In this document: one piece after another, positions 8,890 to 17,063 of the stretch | How the letters are laid out: the number at the start of each line of letters is the position of its first letter | How positions within the stretch are numbered: position 1 is the first letter of the stretch | NCBI GenBank assembly: GCA_031292485.1 | Contig: JARLHA010000007.1 | Location: forward strand, 31,134 to 95,133 | Origin: Mucilaginibacter sp. | GTDB taxonomy: Bacteria; Bacteroidota; Bacteroidia; Sphingobacteriales; Sphingobacteriaceae | Direction: 5' to 3' | DNA: 64,000 bases | The notes under the pieces: model-generated | The model's input: only the letters and a program-made list of their open reading frames with translations | Database searches by the model: none | Told to the model about the DNA's origin: nothing | Translations under genes and position numbers: made by a program

Positions 8890-8917
8890 CAAATATAGCA
8901 TGTTTATTTACCATCAA
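8890..8917 (-). promoter_or_regulatory. Bacteroidota-type promoter of the sugar-acid operon
   Basis: On the minus strand, TTG (8917-8915), a 17-nt spacer and TATATTTG (8897-8890) fit the Bacteroidota consensus TTG-N17-23-TAnnTTTG exactly. The predicted start lies about 20-30 nt before the isomerase ATG at 8857. Confidence 0.7.
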
Positions 8918-8919
8918 AT

Positions 8920-8951
8920 CAAATATAGTCCCGATTAACCGGCTGCATCAA
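8920..8951 (-). promoter_or_regulatory. Second, upstream promoter-like site of the same operon
   Basis: A second TATATTTG (8927-8920) has a TTG (8951-8949) 21 nt upstream on the minus strand. The two sites are 30 bp apart, giving tandem promoters or a moved duplicate. Confidence 0.5.
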
Positions 8952-9072
8952 AACCGCCTGCAGGTCAGGGTAATTATTTAGTCGGAAATTCAAAAAAAAT
9001 ATTGCCTGATGTAAAAACGCGCAGAAAATGCGCATCCGATTTTTAGTAAGAAAATATTGGGAAGGCAATTTG

Positions 9073-9090
9073 CCGGGAACGTTACCGGAA
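9073..9090. promoter_or_regulatory. LacI-type operator, distal copy
   Basis: CCGGGAACGTTACCGGAA. The core CCGGGAAC-GTTACCGG is a palindrome with one mismatch and the central AACGTT step typical of LacI/GalR-family operators. An identical copy is at 9530-9547. No LacI regulator is encoded in this window. Confidence 0.65.
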
Positions 9091-9529
9091 ATCGCTTAAT
9101 TTTTACGAAAAAGTTCCTTAGTGTAATAGATACATACCTCATGCTCAAAAATATTGCCCTGCATTAAAATTTGGCCGAAAAAAGCGATTTAATCCTAATG
9201 AAAACAATCAGAATAAAAATTTCTATTAAGTTAATTATTAAAACTATTTATGTTTTTTAATTAATTATACATTTCCTATAAATTAATTTGCAAATATTAA
9301 CTATTACCGTACCTTAGTTTCAGTGTGTATCACTAACCAATTTGTAAACTAAACTTTAAACTGTAGCCCTATTCTATTTAAATGAAAAAGCCCGTGGTTG
9401 CTATTGGCGACTGCGATGGATAAGTATTGCTTTTTGCAACGGCGTCCACCCGCTTTTTTACCGGATAGAAAAAATAATACTAAAGCTAAATGAAATATGT
9501 ATGCCCGGATGGAAACGTAAATAAATACT

Positions 9530-9547
9530 CCGGGAACGTTACCGGAA
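9530..9547. promoter_or_regulatory. LacI-type operator, proximal copy
   Basis: Base-for-base identical to the copy at 9073-9090. It ends about 58 bp before the amylase ATG, close enough to block or activate its promoter. The pair could support looping. Confidence 0.68.
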
Positions 9548-9605
9548 TTAATTGACAAGCATTAAAACCAATAAATAAATACCTTTTTACTTAAAACCCA
9601 AAATT

Positions 9606-11003
9606 ATGAAAAGACAATTCTACAGTTTGGGCCGGGCATCAATCTTCCTGGCATTATTGTTAACTTTTTCGCAGTGTAAAAAGTCGGCGGTGACGGAAAA
9701 CGCACCGGCTTCGGCAAAAATCTCCAAAACCTTTGTTAACGATGCTGCTGCCGGGCCAGGTGGAGGTGTGTTAATGCAGGCCTTTTACTGGAACACACCC
9801 AACACCTCCTCCTGGTGGCAAAATGTAAACAGCAAAATAGCAGCATGGGATGCAGCGGGTATTTCGGCCATCTGGCTCCCACCTTCTACCAAAGGACAAA
9901 GCGGCGGTTCAAGTATGGGTTACGACCCCTATGATTATTTCGATTTTGGCACGTATAACCAAATGGGTTCAACAACAACACGCTTCGGCAATCTGGCGGA
10001 CTTGAATACCCTGATAGCCAACGCGCACACCCATAACATCCAGGTATACGCAGATATGGTATTAAATCATTGCAGCGGGGGATCGCTGGAAGCTAACCCT
10101 TATACCGGTACCAATACTTACACCAATTTTACACCGCTGTCAGGGCAATTCAACAGGAGCTACAGCGACTTCCATCCCAACAATATCCATGCATCTGATG
10201 AAGGCTCATTCGGCGGTTTCCCTGATCTTTGCCATGCACAGGCCAATGTTTCCAATTGGATCTATAACGCATCATACAGTATGTCGAGATACTACAAAAA
10301 CACCATGCATTATGACGGATGGCGCTTCGATTATGTAAAGGGTTTTGGGGCGTGGGTGGTTCAAAACTATGTAAACAGCGTTGGCGGTTTTGCTGTTGGC
10401 GAAGACTGGGATGGCAACGCAGCCAATTTACAAAGCTGGGTGAACGCTACCGGCGGCACCTCGTCTGCATTTGACTTTGCTTGCTTTTACGCCATGCACT
10501 CTGCTTTTGACAGTAATGACCTAACCCATTTAAACGATGACATGTTATGGAAAAGAAACGGTGCTAAATCAGTTACTTTCGTTTCCAATCACGATACAGA
10601 CATTATCGGCAATAAATATTCGGCTTATGCCTATATCATGACCCACGAAGGATACCCCTGCGTATTTTACAGCGATTATGAACAATGGCTTGATAAAGGC
10701 AGGATGAACAACCTCATCTGGATCCACAGAACTCTTGCAGGCGGAACAACCACCAATTTGTACTCCGCAAGTGACCAATACATTGACCGTCGTAACGGTT
10801 ACGGTGCGGCACCGGGTGTGATCGTGTATTTTAACGGGACAGGTTACTGGCAACAGCAATGGGTAACCAGTAACTGGGCCAATAAACAAATTAAAGAATA
10901 TACAGGCGCCTCCGGCTGGATACAAACTGTTGCTGCTGATGGCAGGGTTTTGATCCAGGCACCGCCAAATTCTTATTCCATCTGGTCAGTTACAGGATAT
11001 TAA
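9606..11003 (+). CDS. GH13 alpha-amylase, exported, probable lipoprotein
   Basis: A 465-residue enzyme that would hydrolyse internal alpha-1,4 bonds of starch or glycogen. The N-terminal signal ends in 'FSQCKK', probably lipidated at C24, although Q at -1 is unusual for a lipobox. The GH13 regions are clear: region I 'ADMVLNH' (149-155), region II 'GWRFDYVKG' with nucleophile D242, region III 'AVGEDW' with acid/base E266, and region IV 'FVSNHD' with D330. The compact form and 'GYDPYDYFDFG' resemble subfamilies with archaeal and plant enzymes. Twin LacI-type operators upstream suggest sugar-responsive control. Confidence 0.93.
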   Translation: MKRQFYSLGRASIFLALLLTFSQCKKSAVTENAPASAKISKTFVNDAAAGPGGGVLMQAFYWNTPNTSSWWQNVNSKIAAWDAAGISAIWLPPSTKGQSGGSSMGYDPYDYFDFGTYNQMGSTTTRFGNLADLNTLIANAHTHNIQVYADMVLNHCSGGSLEANPYTGTNTYTNFTPLSGQFNRSYSDFHPNNIHASDEGSFGGFPDLCHAQANVSNWIYNASYSMSRYYKNTMHYDGWRFDYVKGFGAWVVQNYVNSVGGFAVGEDWDGNAANLQSWVNATGGTSSAFDFACFYAMHSAFDSNDLTHLNDDMLWKRNGAKSVTFVSNHDTDIIGNKYSAYAYIMTHEGYPCVFYSDYEQWLDKGRMNNLIWIHRTLAGGTTTNLYSASDQYIDRRNGYGAAPGVIVYFNGTGYWQQQWVTSNWANKQIKEYTGASGWIQTVAADGRVLIQAPPNSYSIWSVTGY

Positions 11004-11017
11004 TTAACATTCCCGCT

Positions 11018-11060
11018 GGTTGAAGAAACGCCTCACCCATGTGTTTCTTCAACCATTTTT
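11018..11060 (+). terminator. Rho-independent terminator after the amylase
   Basis: A perfect 12-bp stem (GGTTGAAGAAAC / GTTTCTTCAACC) with a 13-nt loop and a T run at 11056-11060, 15 bp after the amylase stop codon. Confidence 0.85.
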
Positions 11061-11090
11061 AAATTAACTAAAGTTCAATCCGCCTTAAAT

Positions 11091-12092
11091 ATGAAGCTAT
11101 CTGCTATTATAATTCTTACCGTTTTCATTTTATACAGCTGCAATTCTTCCCACAAAAAATTAAAAAGTAACACCAATGAACTAATTTATAATACGGCCGA
11201 TACCACTGCAGGGGATTTGTCGGCCAGCCTAAATCTTACCGGAAAAATAAAAACCACGGAATTAACCGCGCAGCTCAAACTTTCCAATTCGGGCTCCGCT
11301 CCGATTGATTTCCAGGAGATGGAGATTGCAACACCCGAGGGAATCCGGTCCGGACCGGCTGCTGGTTTTGAGCCATTTTCGCTAGCCAATGGAAAAGACA
11401 CTACACTTAATGTAAAGTTCAAGCCTGTGAATGATCTTAGGTTATACCAGGTTACAGGATTGGCCGGTAATTTTAAAGGCGCTTATACAGTGTCCATCGG
11501 CTATAACGCTGCGGGAAATGACGTTTCAAAGTCGCTGGTATTACAAACCACGATAGACAAAACTGAGTTTACCGCATATATCAAGGAGAATAAAAACCTG
11601 GTTACCGGCTATTCATTTGATACAAAAACAGGGTTCAATGACAGCGAAAAGAAATACTTTAAGGCGGTAATACCGGCTGTAAAATCTCCGTTTGTTTATT
11701 TAAGTGAACAGGAAATTGCTGTTTCGGGCTTGAATTTCAAACTAAAAACGTACGATAAACAGGATACGGTATATGCAGAATTCTCCATTGTTAACCATGC
11801 TGATTTCCCTGTCAAAGTTATCGCTGATTCGCTAAATATCATGCTGATTAATAAAGCGGGAGCCGACGAGAAAGCAATCATTAAAATTGAAAAGATCTCT
11901 GGAGCGCAGAACGATGTCAATATGATGGAAAAGGGCGACAGGGTATTGATCCATTATAAAAAACACATGAAACTACCTGCTACTGGGGGGGAAACACTGA
12001 CGCTTCATCTACAGAATGCTTTTATCCTTTCGGGCAGAAAACGATTATTTAATGAAGACTTAAAATTATTACCGGTGTCGAATTTGAAATAA
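11091..12092 (+). CDS. Hypothetical lipoprotein
   Basis: A 333-residue protein with a lipoprotein signal ending 'FILYSC' (C17). The rest looks like beta-rich domains: about 45-145 ('LKLSNSGSAPIDFQEMEIATPEG', 'TLNVKFKPVND') reads like an Ig-type or LEA-like sandwich, and 200-325 is a second domain of similar character ('YAEFSIVNHADFPVKV'). I do not recognise a named family. The amylase terminator lies before it, so it is probably its own transcription unit in the outer membrane or periplasm. Confidence 0.72.
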   Translation: MKLSAIIILTVFILYSCNSSHKKLKSNTNELIYNTADTTAGDLSASLNLTGKIKTTELTAQLKLSNSGSAPIDFQEMEIATPEGIRSGPAAGFEPFSLANGKDTTLNVKFKPVNDLRLYQVTGLAGNFKGAYTVSIGYNAAGNDVSKSLVLQTTIDKTEFTAYIKENKNLVTGYSFDTKTGFNDSEKKYFKAVIPAVKSPFVYLSEQEIAVSGLNFKLKTYDKQDTVYAEFSIVNHADFPVKVIADSLNIMLINKAGADEKAIIKIEKISGAQNDVNMMEKGDRVLIHYKKHMKLPATGGETLTLHLQNAFILSGRKRLFNEDLKLLPVSNLK

Positions 12093-12144
12093 CCGCCATA
12101 TATTTTTTAAAAATCCGGTTCTATGACGGATAGCGTGGGTGATT

Positions 12145-12275
12145 TAAATGCAGAGAAGACTCAGAGTTCGCTGAGTTTTAAAATTTTACAGGCTATTTAC
12201 ATATTCAAATACCTTTAAAAAATAGAATTATTCCTCTGTGAACTCAGTGTATTCTCTGTTTCTTTGTGTTAAAAA
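12145..12275. repeat. CAGAG / CTCTG inverted short-repeat element
   Basis: The left arm (about 12150-12178) has GCAGAGAAGACTCAGAG and a CGCTGAG turn. The right arm (about 12232-12270) has CTCTGTGAACTCAGTG and TTCTCTGTTTCTTTGTG in the opposite sense. This fills most of the 301-bp gap between genes; nothing else is seen there. Confidence 0.75.
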
Positions 12276-12393
12276 AATTCTTTAATTAGTTCCTACCCAT
12301 ACAAACCGTTATAGAGCCAAAAATCCTTTATATTTAAACGGAATCAATATCGCGGTTGATATAGATCAGTAAATAATTATTGGAAGGATTTCT

Positions 12394-12747
12394 ATGTATA
12401 AAGCATTGTTTTTAAGCCCGATGGTGCCATCATATAACATAAAGGCAACACTTAATTTTTTTGTGGACGTGTTTAGTTTTAAGGCAGTGATGAACACAGA
12501 GAATTATGCTATTGTTTTTAAGGACAACCACCTGATCCATATTTTAAACGCGGGCACAGATATTGGTGAAATGGAATTTTACCTTGAAGTAGACGAAATT
12601 GACAGCCTTTGGGATAATATAAAAGATAAACTGAACGAAATTAAAGTAAAACCACCATTTGACCGGGAATATGGGATGAGAGAATTTCACATCATTGTAC
12701 CGCACACCAAAACGCTGATGTTTGTGGGACAGGAAATAAAAAAATAG
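12394..12747 (+). CDS. VOC (glyoxalase/bleomycin-resistance fold) protein, divergent
   Basis: A 117-residue protein with the beta-alpha-beta-beta-beta pattern of one VOC half ('NIKATLNFFVDVFSFKAV', 'YAIVFKDNHLIHIL', 'MEFYLEVDEIDSLWDNIKDKL', 'YGMREFHIIVPHTKTLMFVGQ'). Metal-ligand positions are not obvious, so enzymatic activity is uncertain. It is convergent with the next VOC gene, with a single base between stop codons. Confidence 0.7.
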   Translation: MYKALFLSPMVPSYNIKATLNFFVDVFSFKAVMNTENYAIVFKDNHLIHILNAGTDIGEMEFYLEVDEIDSLWDNIKDKLNEIKVKPPFDREYGMREFHIIVPHTKTLMFVGQEIKK

Positions 12748-12748
12748 G

Positions 12749-13132
12749 TTACCCTTCTTTAAGTACCGACAAAATATTTCCGGCGGGATCCTTAAACCAG
12801 GCAATGTCAGGGCCCCTGCCATTCCCCCTTAAAATACCTTTTGCATCAGTTTTAATAGGGGCATCATATTGCTCAAAAGTGATACCTGCATTAATAAGAT
12901 CGTCCACTGTCTTTTCAACATCACTAACCGGGAAGTTAAGGATGGTAAACGTTGCCGGTTCATGGTTTGGCTTTGGATAAACGATTATATTACTTCCACC
13001 ACTGATATGCAGTGTCATGATACCCATATCATTTTCCGAAACCTCGATACCAAGTTTGCCATAGTAAAAATCTTTCGCTTTTTGCATGTCGTTTACCGAA
13101 AAACCGCTGAATGCTTTAGTGTCTTTAAACAT
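12749..13132 (-). CDS. VOC family protein
   Basis: A 127-residue single-domain glyoxalase/bleomycin-resistance fold protein. It has '[26 protein letters not shown]', '[19 protein letters not shown]', '[24 protein letters not shown]' and '[15 protein letters not shown]', all in the family's order. Such proteins commonly occur as stand-alone stress or unknown-substrate enzymes. It is more canonical than its convergent neighbour; the two are not close copies. Confidence 0.88.
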   Translation of the reverse strand: MFKDTKAFSGFSVNDMQKAKDFYYGKLGIEVSENDMGIMTLHISGGSNIIVYPKPNHEPATFTILNFPVSDVEKTVDDLINAGITFEQYDAPIKTDAKGILRGNGRGPDIAWFKDPAGNILSVLKEG

Positions 13133-13394
13133 AGTTTAGTTATTAGTTGATTAAGTTAGACCAAGTTAATTGAGTTAAATTTAATACCGCTAAACCACAA
13201 AAATGAGGTGCAATGATGCCAATGTTGCATAGGTATAATGACAATCTGTTTCACAAAAAGTTCTTAAAACTTATTCGAATTCATAAATTGCCACTTTTAT
13301 GGCGGTGTATCTGACTTAATATAAAATGGTTAGCTATAAATGTGAGCTATTTAATAGCATTCTGTTGATATTATCCATACCTTTATCAACTCAC

Positions 13395-13736
13395 ATGGAA
13401 GAAAGACAATATTTAACTACCTGGAAAAGGTACCTGCCCGTTATCCGGCTGCACTTAAAAAAGAGCCTTGTTTCAGAACAACAGTTTAAATTGAACATCC
13501 AGGATTTTGAATCTGCGGGCGACCGTGGCAAGTCTGGTTATTCTTTCAGCATAACTATGGAAAATGGCAGGGTGATCACCAATATCAGCGGTTCGCCTGT
13601 TGCCCGTGACCTCTACGAAGCACTGAAATCTGATGAGGCCATAAAAACGATGCTGCAGGATAAAAGTGTTAAGATAAGCGTGGGAAAATCTTTTATGCTC
13701 AGCATAAAAACCAGCCACATATCGGCCTATAAATAG
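13395..13736 (+). CDS. Conserved-looking hypothetical protein
   Basis: A 113-residue soluble protein of unknown family beginning MEERQYLTTWKRYLPVI. A longer frame from 13326 adds 23 hydrophobic residues; I prefer the ATG at 13395 because the extension ends just before a natural start and looks like AT-rich intergenic sequence. The middle 'GYSFSITMENGRVITNISGSPVARDLYEAL' alternates strand and helix. No function can be given. The 262-bp gap upstream is AT-rich with weak AGTTAATTGAGTT repeats. Confidence 0.6.
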   Translation: MEERQYLTTWKRYLPVIRLHLKKSLVSEQQFKLNIQDFESAGDRGKSGYSFSITMENGRVITNISGSPVARDLYEALKSDEAIKTMLQDKSVKISVGKSFMLSIKTSHISAYK

Positions 13737-13866
13737 CCGGCAAAACAGCTACCTCTTTTGTATTAGTAACCTATATAGTCCTGTAATTTGGCAGGGATGC
13801 ATTGTCATGCCCAAATTAAGCCTTAACATTTTTTCGATTGTTTTCTTTAATCCCCTTCTGTCAAAT

Positions 13867-14082
13867 CAGGGAAATCGCGTTTAAAACTTGTAGCTCAAAA
13901 TTTGGCTAAAGCCTTTATCTTTTCGTTTACTTTTTCCGTTCCTTAAAAGGAACGGCAATGAATTTTGGAAGCATGGCTTTTCACTCATTGCCGTCGGCTT
14001 TAGCCAACGGATAAATTGAAGCAATAAAAACGGCTTTAGCCTCAATTAAATATGCCGGTTTTTTTCAAACGCGATTTCCCTG
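13867..14082. mobile_element. 216-bp MITE-like element with 16-bp terminal inverted repeats
   Basis: Perfect 16-bp ends CAGGGAAATCGCGTTT (13867-13882) and AAACGCGATTTCCCTG (14067-14082). Inside are nested palindromes: GGCTAAAGCC, CCGTTCC-TTAAA-GGAACGG and GCATTGCCG-type segments paired about the centre. It has no coding capacity and fills the gap before ferritin. It fits a non-autonomous transposable or REP-like element; no target duplication is evident. Confidence 0.72.
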
Positions 14083-14142
14083 TCTTTCAAATAAGCCAAA
14101 ACATTTTCAAGCACTGTTAGTTTAGTTTTCAAACACTATTTT

Positions 14143-14694
14143 ATGGATACTAACAGGCTTTCCGGTGCAATTGCAAAAGCACTGAACCAGCAGATGACAA
14201 ACGAAGCGCACAACGCACAGATCTACCTTTCATATGGCGCCTGGGCGAATGAAAAAGGATACGAAGGTATTTCGAACTTTTTATTCAGGCATGCCAATGA
14301 AGAACGCAACCACATGATGAAAATATTGGAATATATTTTGAAACGTGGCGGCAAAGTGGTGGTGACAGAAATCCCCGGCCCGGGGCCTGACCCATCAAGC
14401 ATAAACGATTGTTTTGAGAAAATATTCAAGTCGGAAGTAGACAATACCACCTCTATTTATAACCTGGTTAACCTGAGCCTTGCCGAAAAAGACTGGGCGA
14501 CCTGGAATTTTATGCAATGGTTTGTAAAGGAACAAACAGAAGAGGAAACACTGGCCATGAACCTGCTCGACAAAATAAAAATAGCGGGCGGCGCTTCGGC
14601 AAAGGACGATGCACTTTATATTTTGGATAATAACCTCGCAACGACCCCTGATGACGCAACTTTAGCACAAGATATTACTGTTGAGAAGCCTTAA
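14143..14694 (+). CDS. ftnA: Ferritin (non-haem, FtnA type)
   Basis: A 183-residue four-helix ferritin that stores iron as a ferric mineral in the cytosol. Ferroxidase-centre residues sit in 'ALNQQMTNEAHNAQIYLSYGAW' and 'FLFRHANEERNHMMKILEYILKRGG', with the later 'VKEQTEEETLAMNLLDKI' helix supplying further glutamates. The N-terminal methionine in MDTNRLSGAIAKAL matches bacterial ferritins. The symbol follows the family; several paralogues may exist in the genome. Confidence 0.92.
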   Translation: MDTNRLSGAIAKALNQQMTNEAHNAQIYLSYGAWANEKGYEGISNFLFRHANEERNHMMKILEYILKRGGKVVVTEIPGPGPDPSSINDCFEKIFKSEVDNTTSIYNLVNLSLAEKDWATWNFMQWFVKEQTEEETLAMNLLDKIKIAGGASAKDDALYILDNNLATTPDDATLAQDITVEKP

Positions 14695-14712
14695 TAAACT
14701 CAAGTATTAAGC

Positions 14713-14940
14713 TTAGTTAAAGCATTGGCTAAATGCTACCAGTACTTTTAAAAACACCTCGCGGTCAACCCCATAGGTAGCAGGATGATCAGGTCTTACA
14801 GGCCTGCCGTTTTTATACCTTACAGGAAATAAAGCTACGAAATCGCGGATGGAAATTTCGTAGCGCAACCAGGGGTCGCCGCGATGAATTTCTTCCAGGC
14901 GCATTTCAAAAAGCGCGACACTTAGCGGGTCGTTTTTCAT
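14713..14940 (-). CDS. Small hypothetical protein
   Basis: A 75-residue protein 'MKNDPLSVALFEMRLEEIHRG...' with a helical N-terminus and a mixed-charge 'FPVRYKNGRPVRPDHPATYG' middle. It has normal coding composition and sits between ferritin (convergent) and the hexosaminidase. I recognise no family. It could be spurious but reads like a real cytosolic protein. Confidence 0.5.
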   Translation of the reverse strand: MKNDPLSVALFEMRLEEIHRGDPWLRYEISIRDFVALFPVRYKNGRPVRPDHPATYGVDREVFLKVLVAFSQCFN

Positions 14941-15048
14941 GGCCTAAAAGTATGTAAAAAACTTTTATTGGCTGATTAAAGTGACGTAGGATGTTGCCGG
15001 AATCCATAAAAATATCAGCGCCACCTTTATAATTAGCCATTATGGCGA

Positions 15049-16827
15049 TTACCGTTTTTTGGTATGATGACGTTTAGAACCGTCTTTACTTGTATGAATT
15101 ATATTGGCGTGACGGGACAACTGCTGATGAGCATGCTTATGGTGTTTACCTTTTTTCTCATGTTTCGGGATGCGGCGCATAAAGTCAATCGCCTCAGGGT
15201 GTACCGCCGGAGCAAACGGATTGTAATAATAAATGCCATCCTTGTCATACAAAGGAAGTTCGGCTTTTAACCGTTCATTAAATGAAGGTTCATTTTTAAG
15301 TGCCTGATCTGTCCATGCGGATTCGGCCAAAGCGGCGATTCGCGGATAAGTCATAAAATCAAGTCGTTTGGCTGAGCCTATAGTTTCAGTCCAGATATTA
15401 GCCTGGATACCCAGTATCAAACTGGAATTTAATTCCGCTGACGGCAATTGCCTGTCGGGGAAATTATAAATATTGCTTAAACTATTAAAGTACGAACCAT
15501 TCCATCGCCTGCCGGAAACATTGTTTTGGTCCTGAATAAAATCAAAGTACAAAGGCAAGCGCGGGCAAAGCACCACATCGTACCTTTTTTGTAACGATAG
15601 CTCCAGTTGCGAAGGAAAGTTTTGCCGCCACCAAAAGACGATTGTTTTTGCAGGGTTCAAATTAGTGCTTGCCGCTTCGTCCCAGCATAAAACATTATCG
15701 TTCATTTTCATTACAGAATCGGCCATGCGGTTAAAAAAATAATGTTCCAGGTCGTCAAGCGCAGTAAACTTATTTTTCGCCATCATATCTGTTATACCCG
15801 GGCGTCCTGCCCAGGCCTGGTTCCCCAAAGCAACTTCGTCACCACCTAAATGGATCATATGCGACGGAAAGAGCCCGTTCACCTCCTTTAAAATATCGGT
15901 GAGGTAGCCATAGGTTTTCTCATTGCCCGGATCGAAGGTATAATTTTCATAATTGCGGATACTTCCCCCGCTAAACTCCGGGTAGGCTTTATTTGCCGCG
16001 GTAGCATGGCCGGGCATGTCAATTTCGGGAATGACAGTTATAAAACGATCCTGCGCGTAAGCAACAATTTCTTTAATATCATCCTGTGTATAATATTTTG
16101 CCGGCGCGAGCGAATCCGTATGGTTGCCAATGCCACCTATTTGTGCCAGCCGGGGGTATTTTTTTATTTCGAGCCTCCAGCCATCATCATCTGTAAGGTG
16201 CCAGTGAAACTTGTTCAGTTTATAAAAGGCCATCCAATTTAAAAGCTGTTCCACCTTTTCTTTGCCAAAAAAGTGCCTCGATTCATCCAGCATAAACCCC
16301 CGCCATTGGAATCTCGGCGCATCAGCTATTTCGCATGCCTGAAGGTTAACAGAATTGCCCGACGGCTGCATCCTGATCAACTGCATCAATGAAACCATCC
16401 CATAAAAAATCCCTTCGTTCCCTGACGCCGTGATCGTGATCTTATTAGCTTCAATTTTGAGGTCGTAAGCCCCGTTAACATCTTGCTTTTCGAGCAATTT
16501 TAAATCGATTTGCGCCTTTTGTTCATCCGGGTCAACTGCTATAAGTATCCGGTCGGCTTTTTTTAATTCCGTTTGAAGATAATTAGCCTGCGGCAGCATC
16601 GAACTATCACTCATACCAATAATGGTATTGCTGTTTAACTGAAAATAGCCGTTAAGCTTTACAAATGATTTGGGAAGAGGAATAATATTGACCGTTTGGG
16701 CCGATGCAAATTGGAAGGGAAGAAAAAAAATGAACGCCAATTTTACGAATAGCCCCGAATTATACGAATTCGGGGCCAGCAGAAACCGCTTCGTTCGTGC
16801 AAATAAATTCAGATCGTTTGAGTTCAA
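15049..16827 (-). CDS. GH20 beta-N-acetylhexosaminidase
   Basis: A 592-residue exported enzyme releasing terminal GlcNAc/GalNAc by substrate-assisted catalysis. The GH20b domain spans about 45-165 and the catalytic barrel about 170-520. The D330-E331 pair in 'HLGGDEV' is the catalytic signature, and 'WHLTDDDGWRLEIKKYP' and 'PEIDMPGHA' are family motifs. The signal peptide 'LFVKLAFIFFLPFQFASAQ' starts only at about residue 26; the preceding residues derive partly from ATTCGTG repeat DNA, so the true start may be internal. The C-terminus is a His/Lys-rich tail. Confidence 0.9.
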   Translation of the reverse strand: MNSNDLNLFARTKRFLLAPNSYNSGLFVKLAFIFFLPFQFASAQTVNIIPLPKSFVKLNGYFQLNSNTIIGMSDSSMLPQANYLQTELKKADRILIAVDPDEQKAQIDLKLLEKQDVNGAYDLKIEANKITITASGNEGIFYGMVSLMQLIRMQPSGNSVNLQACEIADAPRFQWRGFMLDESRHFFGKEKVEQLLNWMAFYKLNKFHWHLTDDDGWRLEIKKYPRLAQIGGIGNHTDSLAPAKYYTQDDIKEIVAYAQDRFITVIPEIDMPGHATAANKAYPEFSGGSIRNYENYTFDPGNEKTYGYLTDILKEVNGLFPSHMIHLGGDEVALGNQAWAGRPGITDMMAKNKFTALDDLEHYFFNRMADSVMKMNDNVLCWDEAASTNLNPAKTIVFWWRQNFPSQLELSLQKRYDVVLCPRLPLYFDFIQDQNNVSGRRWNGSYFNSLSNIYNFPDRQLPSAELNSSLILGIQANIWTETIGSAKRLDFMTYPRIAALAESAWTDQALKNEPSFNERLKAELPLYDKDGIYYYNPFAPAVHPEAIDFMRRIPKHEKKGKHHKHAHQQLSRHANIIHTSKDGSKRHHTKKR

Positions 16828-17063
16828 TTAATTCGGGTAAAAAAATTATCACGAATTACACGAATTTAAATGAGATTTCAACACGAATATTCACGAATTT
16901 GTTCGAATTGCACGAATTTAAGCAGCAGTTATAGATTGCAATGCTATAAAGCCCAAATTAGACATTTCGCTATTTGTGAAGTTCGTGCTAAATGTATTCG
17001 TGAATATTCGAATCCATTCGTGAATATTCGTGTCAATTCAATTCGTGCATATTCGTGTCAACT
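16828..17063. repeat. ATTCGTG-type inverted short-repeat array, second locus
   Basis: The left arm (16850-16920) reads CACGAAT repeatedly and the right arm (16975-17060) reads ATTCGTG repeatedly, around a non-repetitive centre. The motif is the same as at 208-391. The repeat text also runs into the 5' end of the hexosaminidase frame (16740-16827). Confidence 0.85.

Larger units (their letters stand above)
8952..9605. other. Long control region upstream of the alpha-amylase gene
   Basis: Together with the promoters above, this is the largest gene-free stretch of the window (748 bp). It is AT-rich and has no open frame that looks real. Its notable content is two identical copies of an 18-base palindromic operator 457 bp apart. 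The second copy lies 61 bp before the amylase start. Confidence 0.7.

Noticed and set aside
13867..14082. Insertion sequence before ferritin
   Set aside because: It has inverted ends but no transposase; kept only as a MITE-like element.
16828..17063. Possible CRISPR or origin iterons
   Set aside because: The ATTCGTG units are irregularly spaced, vary in sequence and face both ways; the same text occurs elsewhere in gaps.
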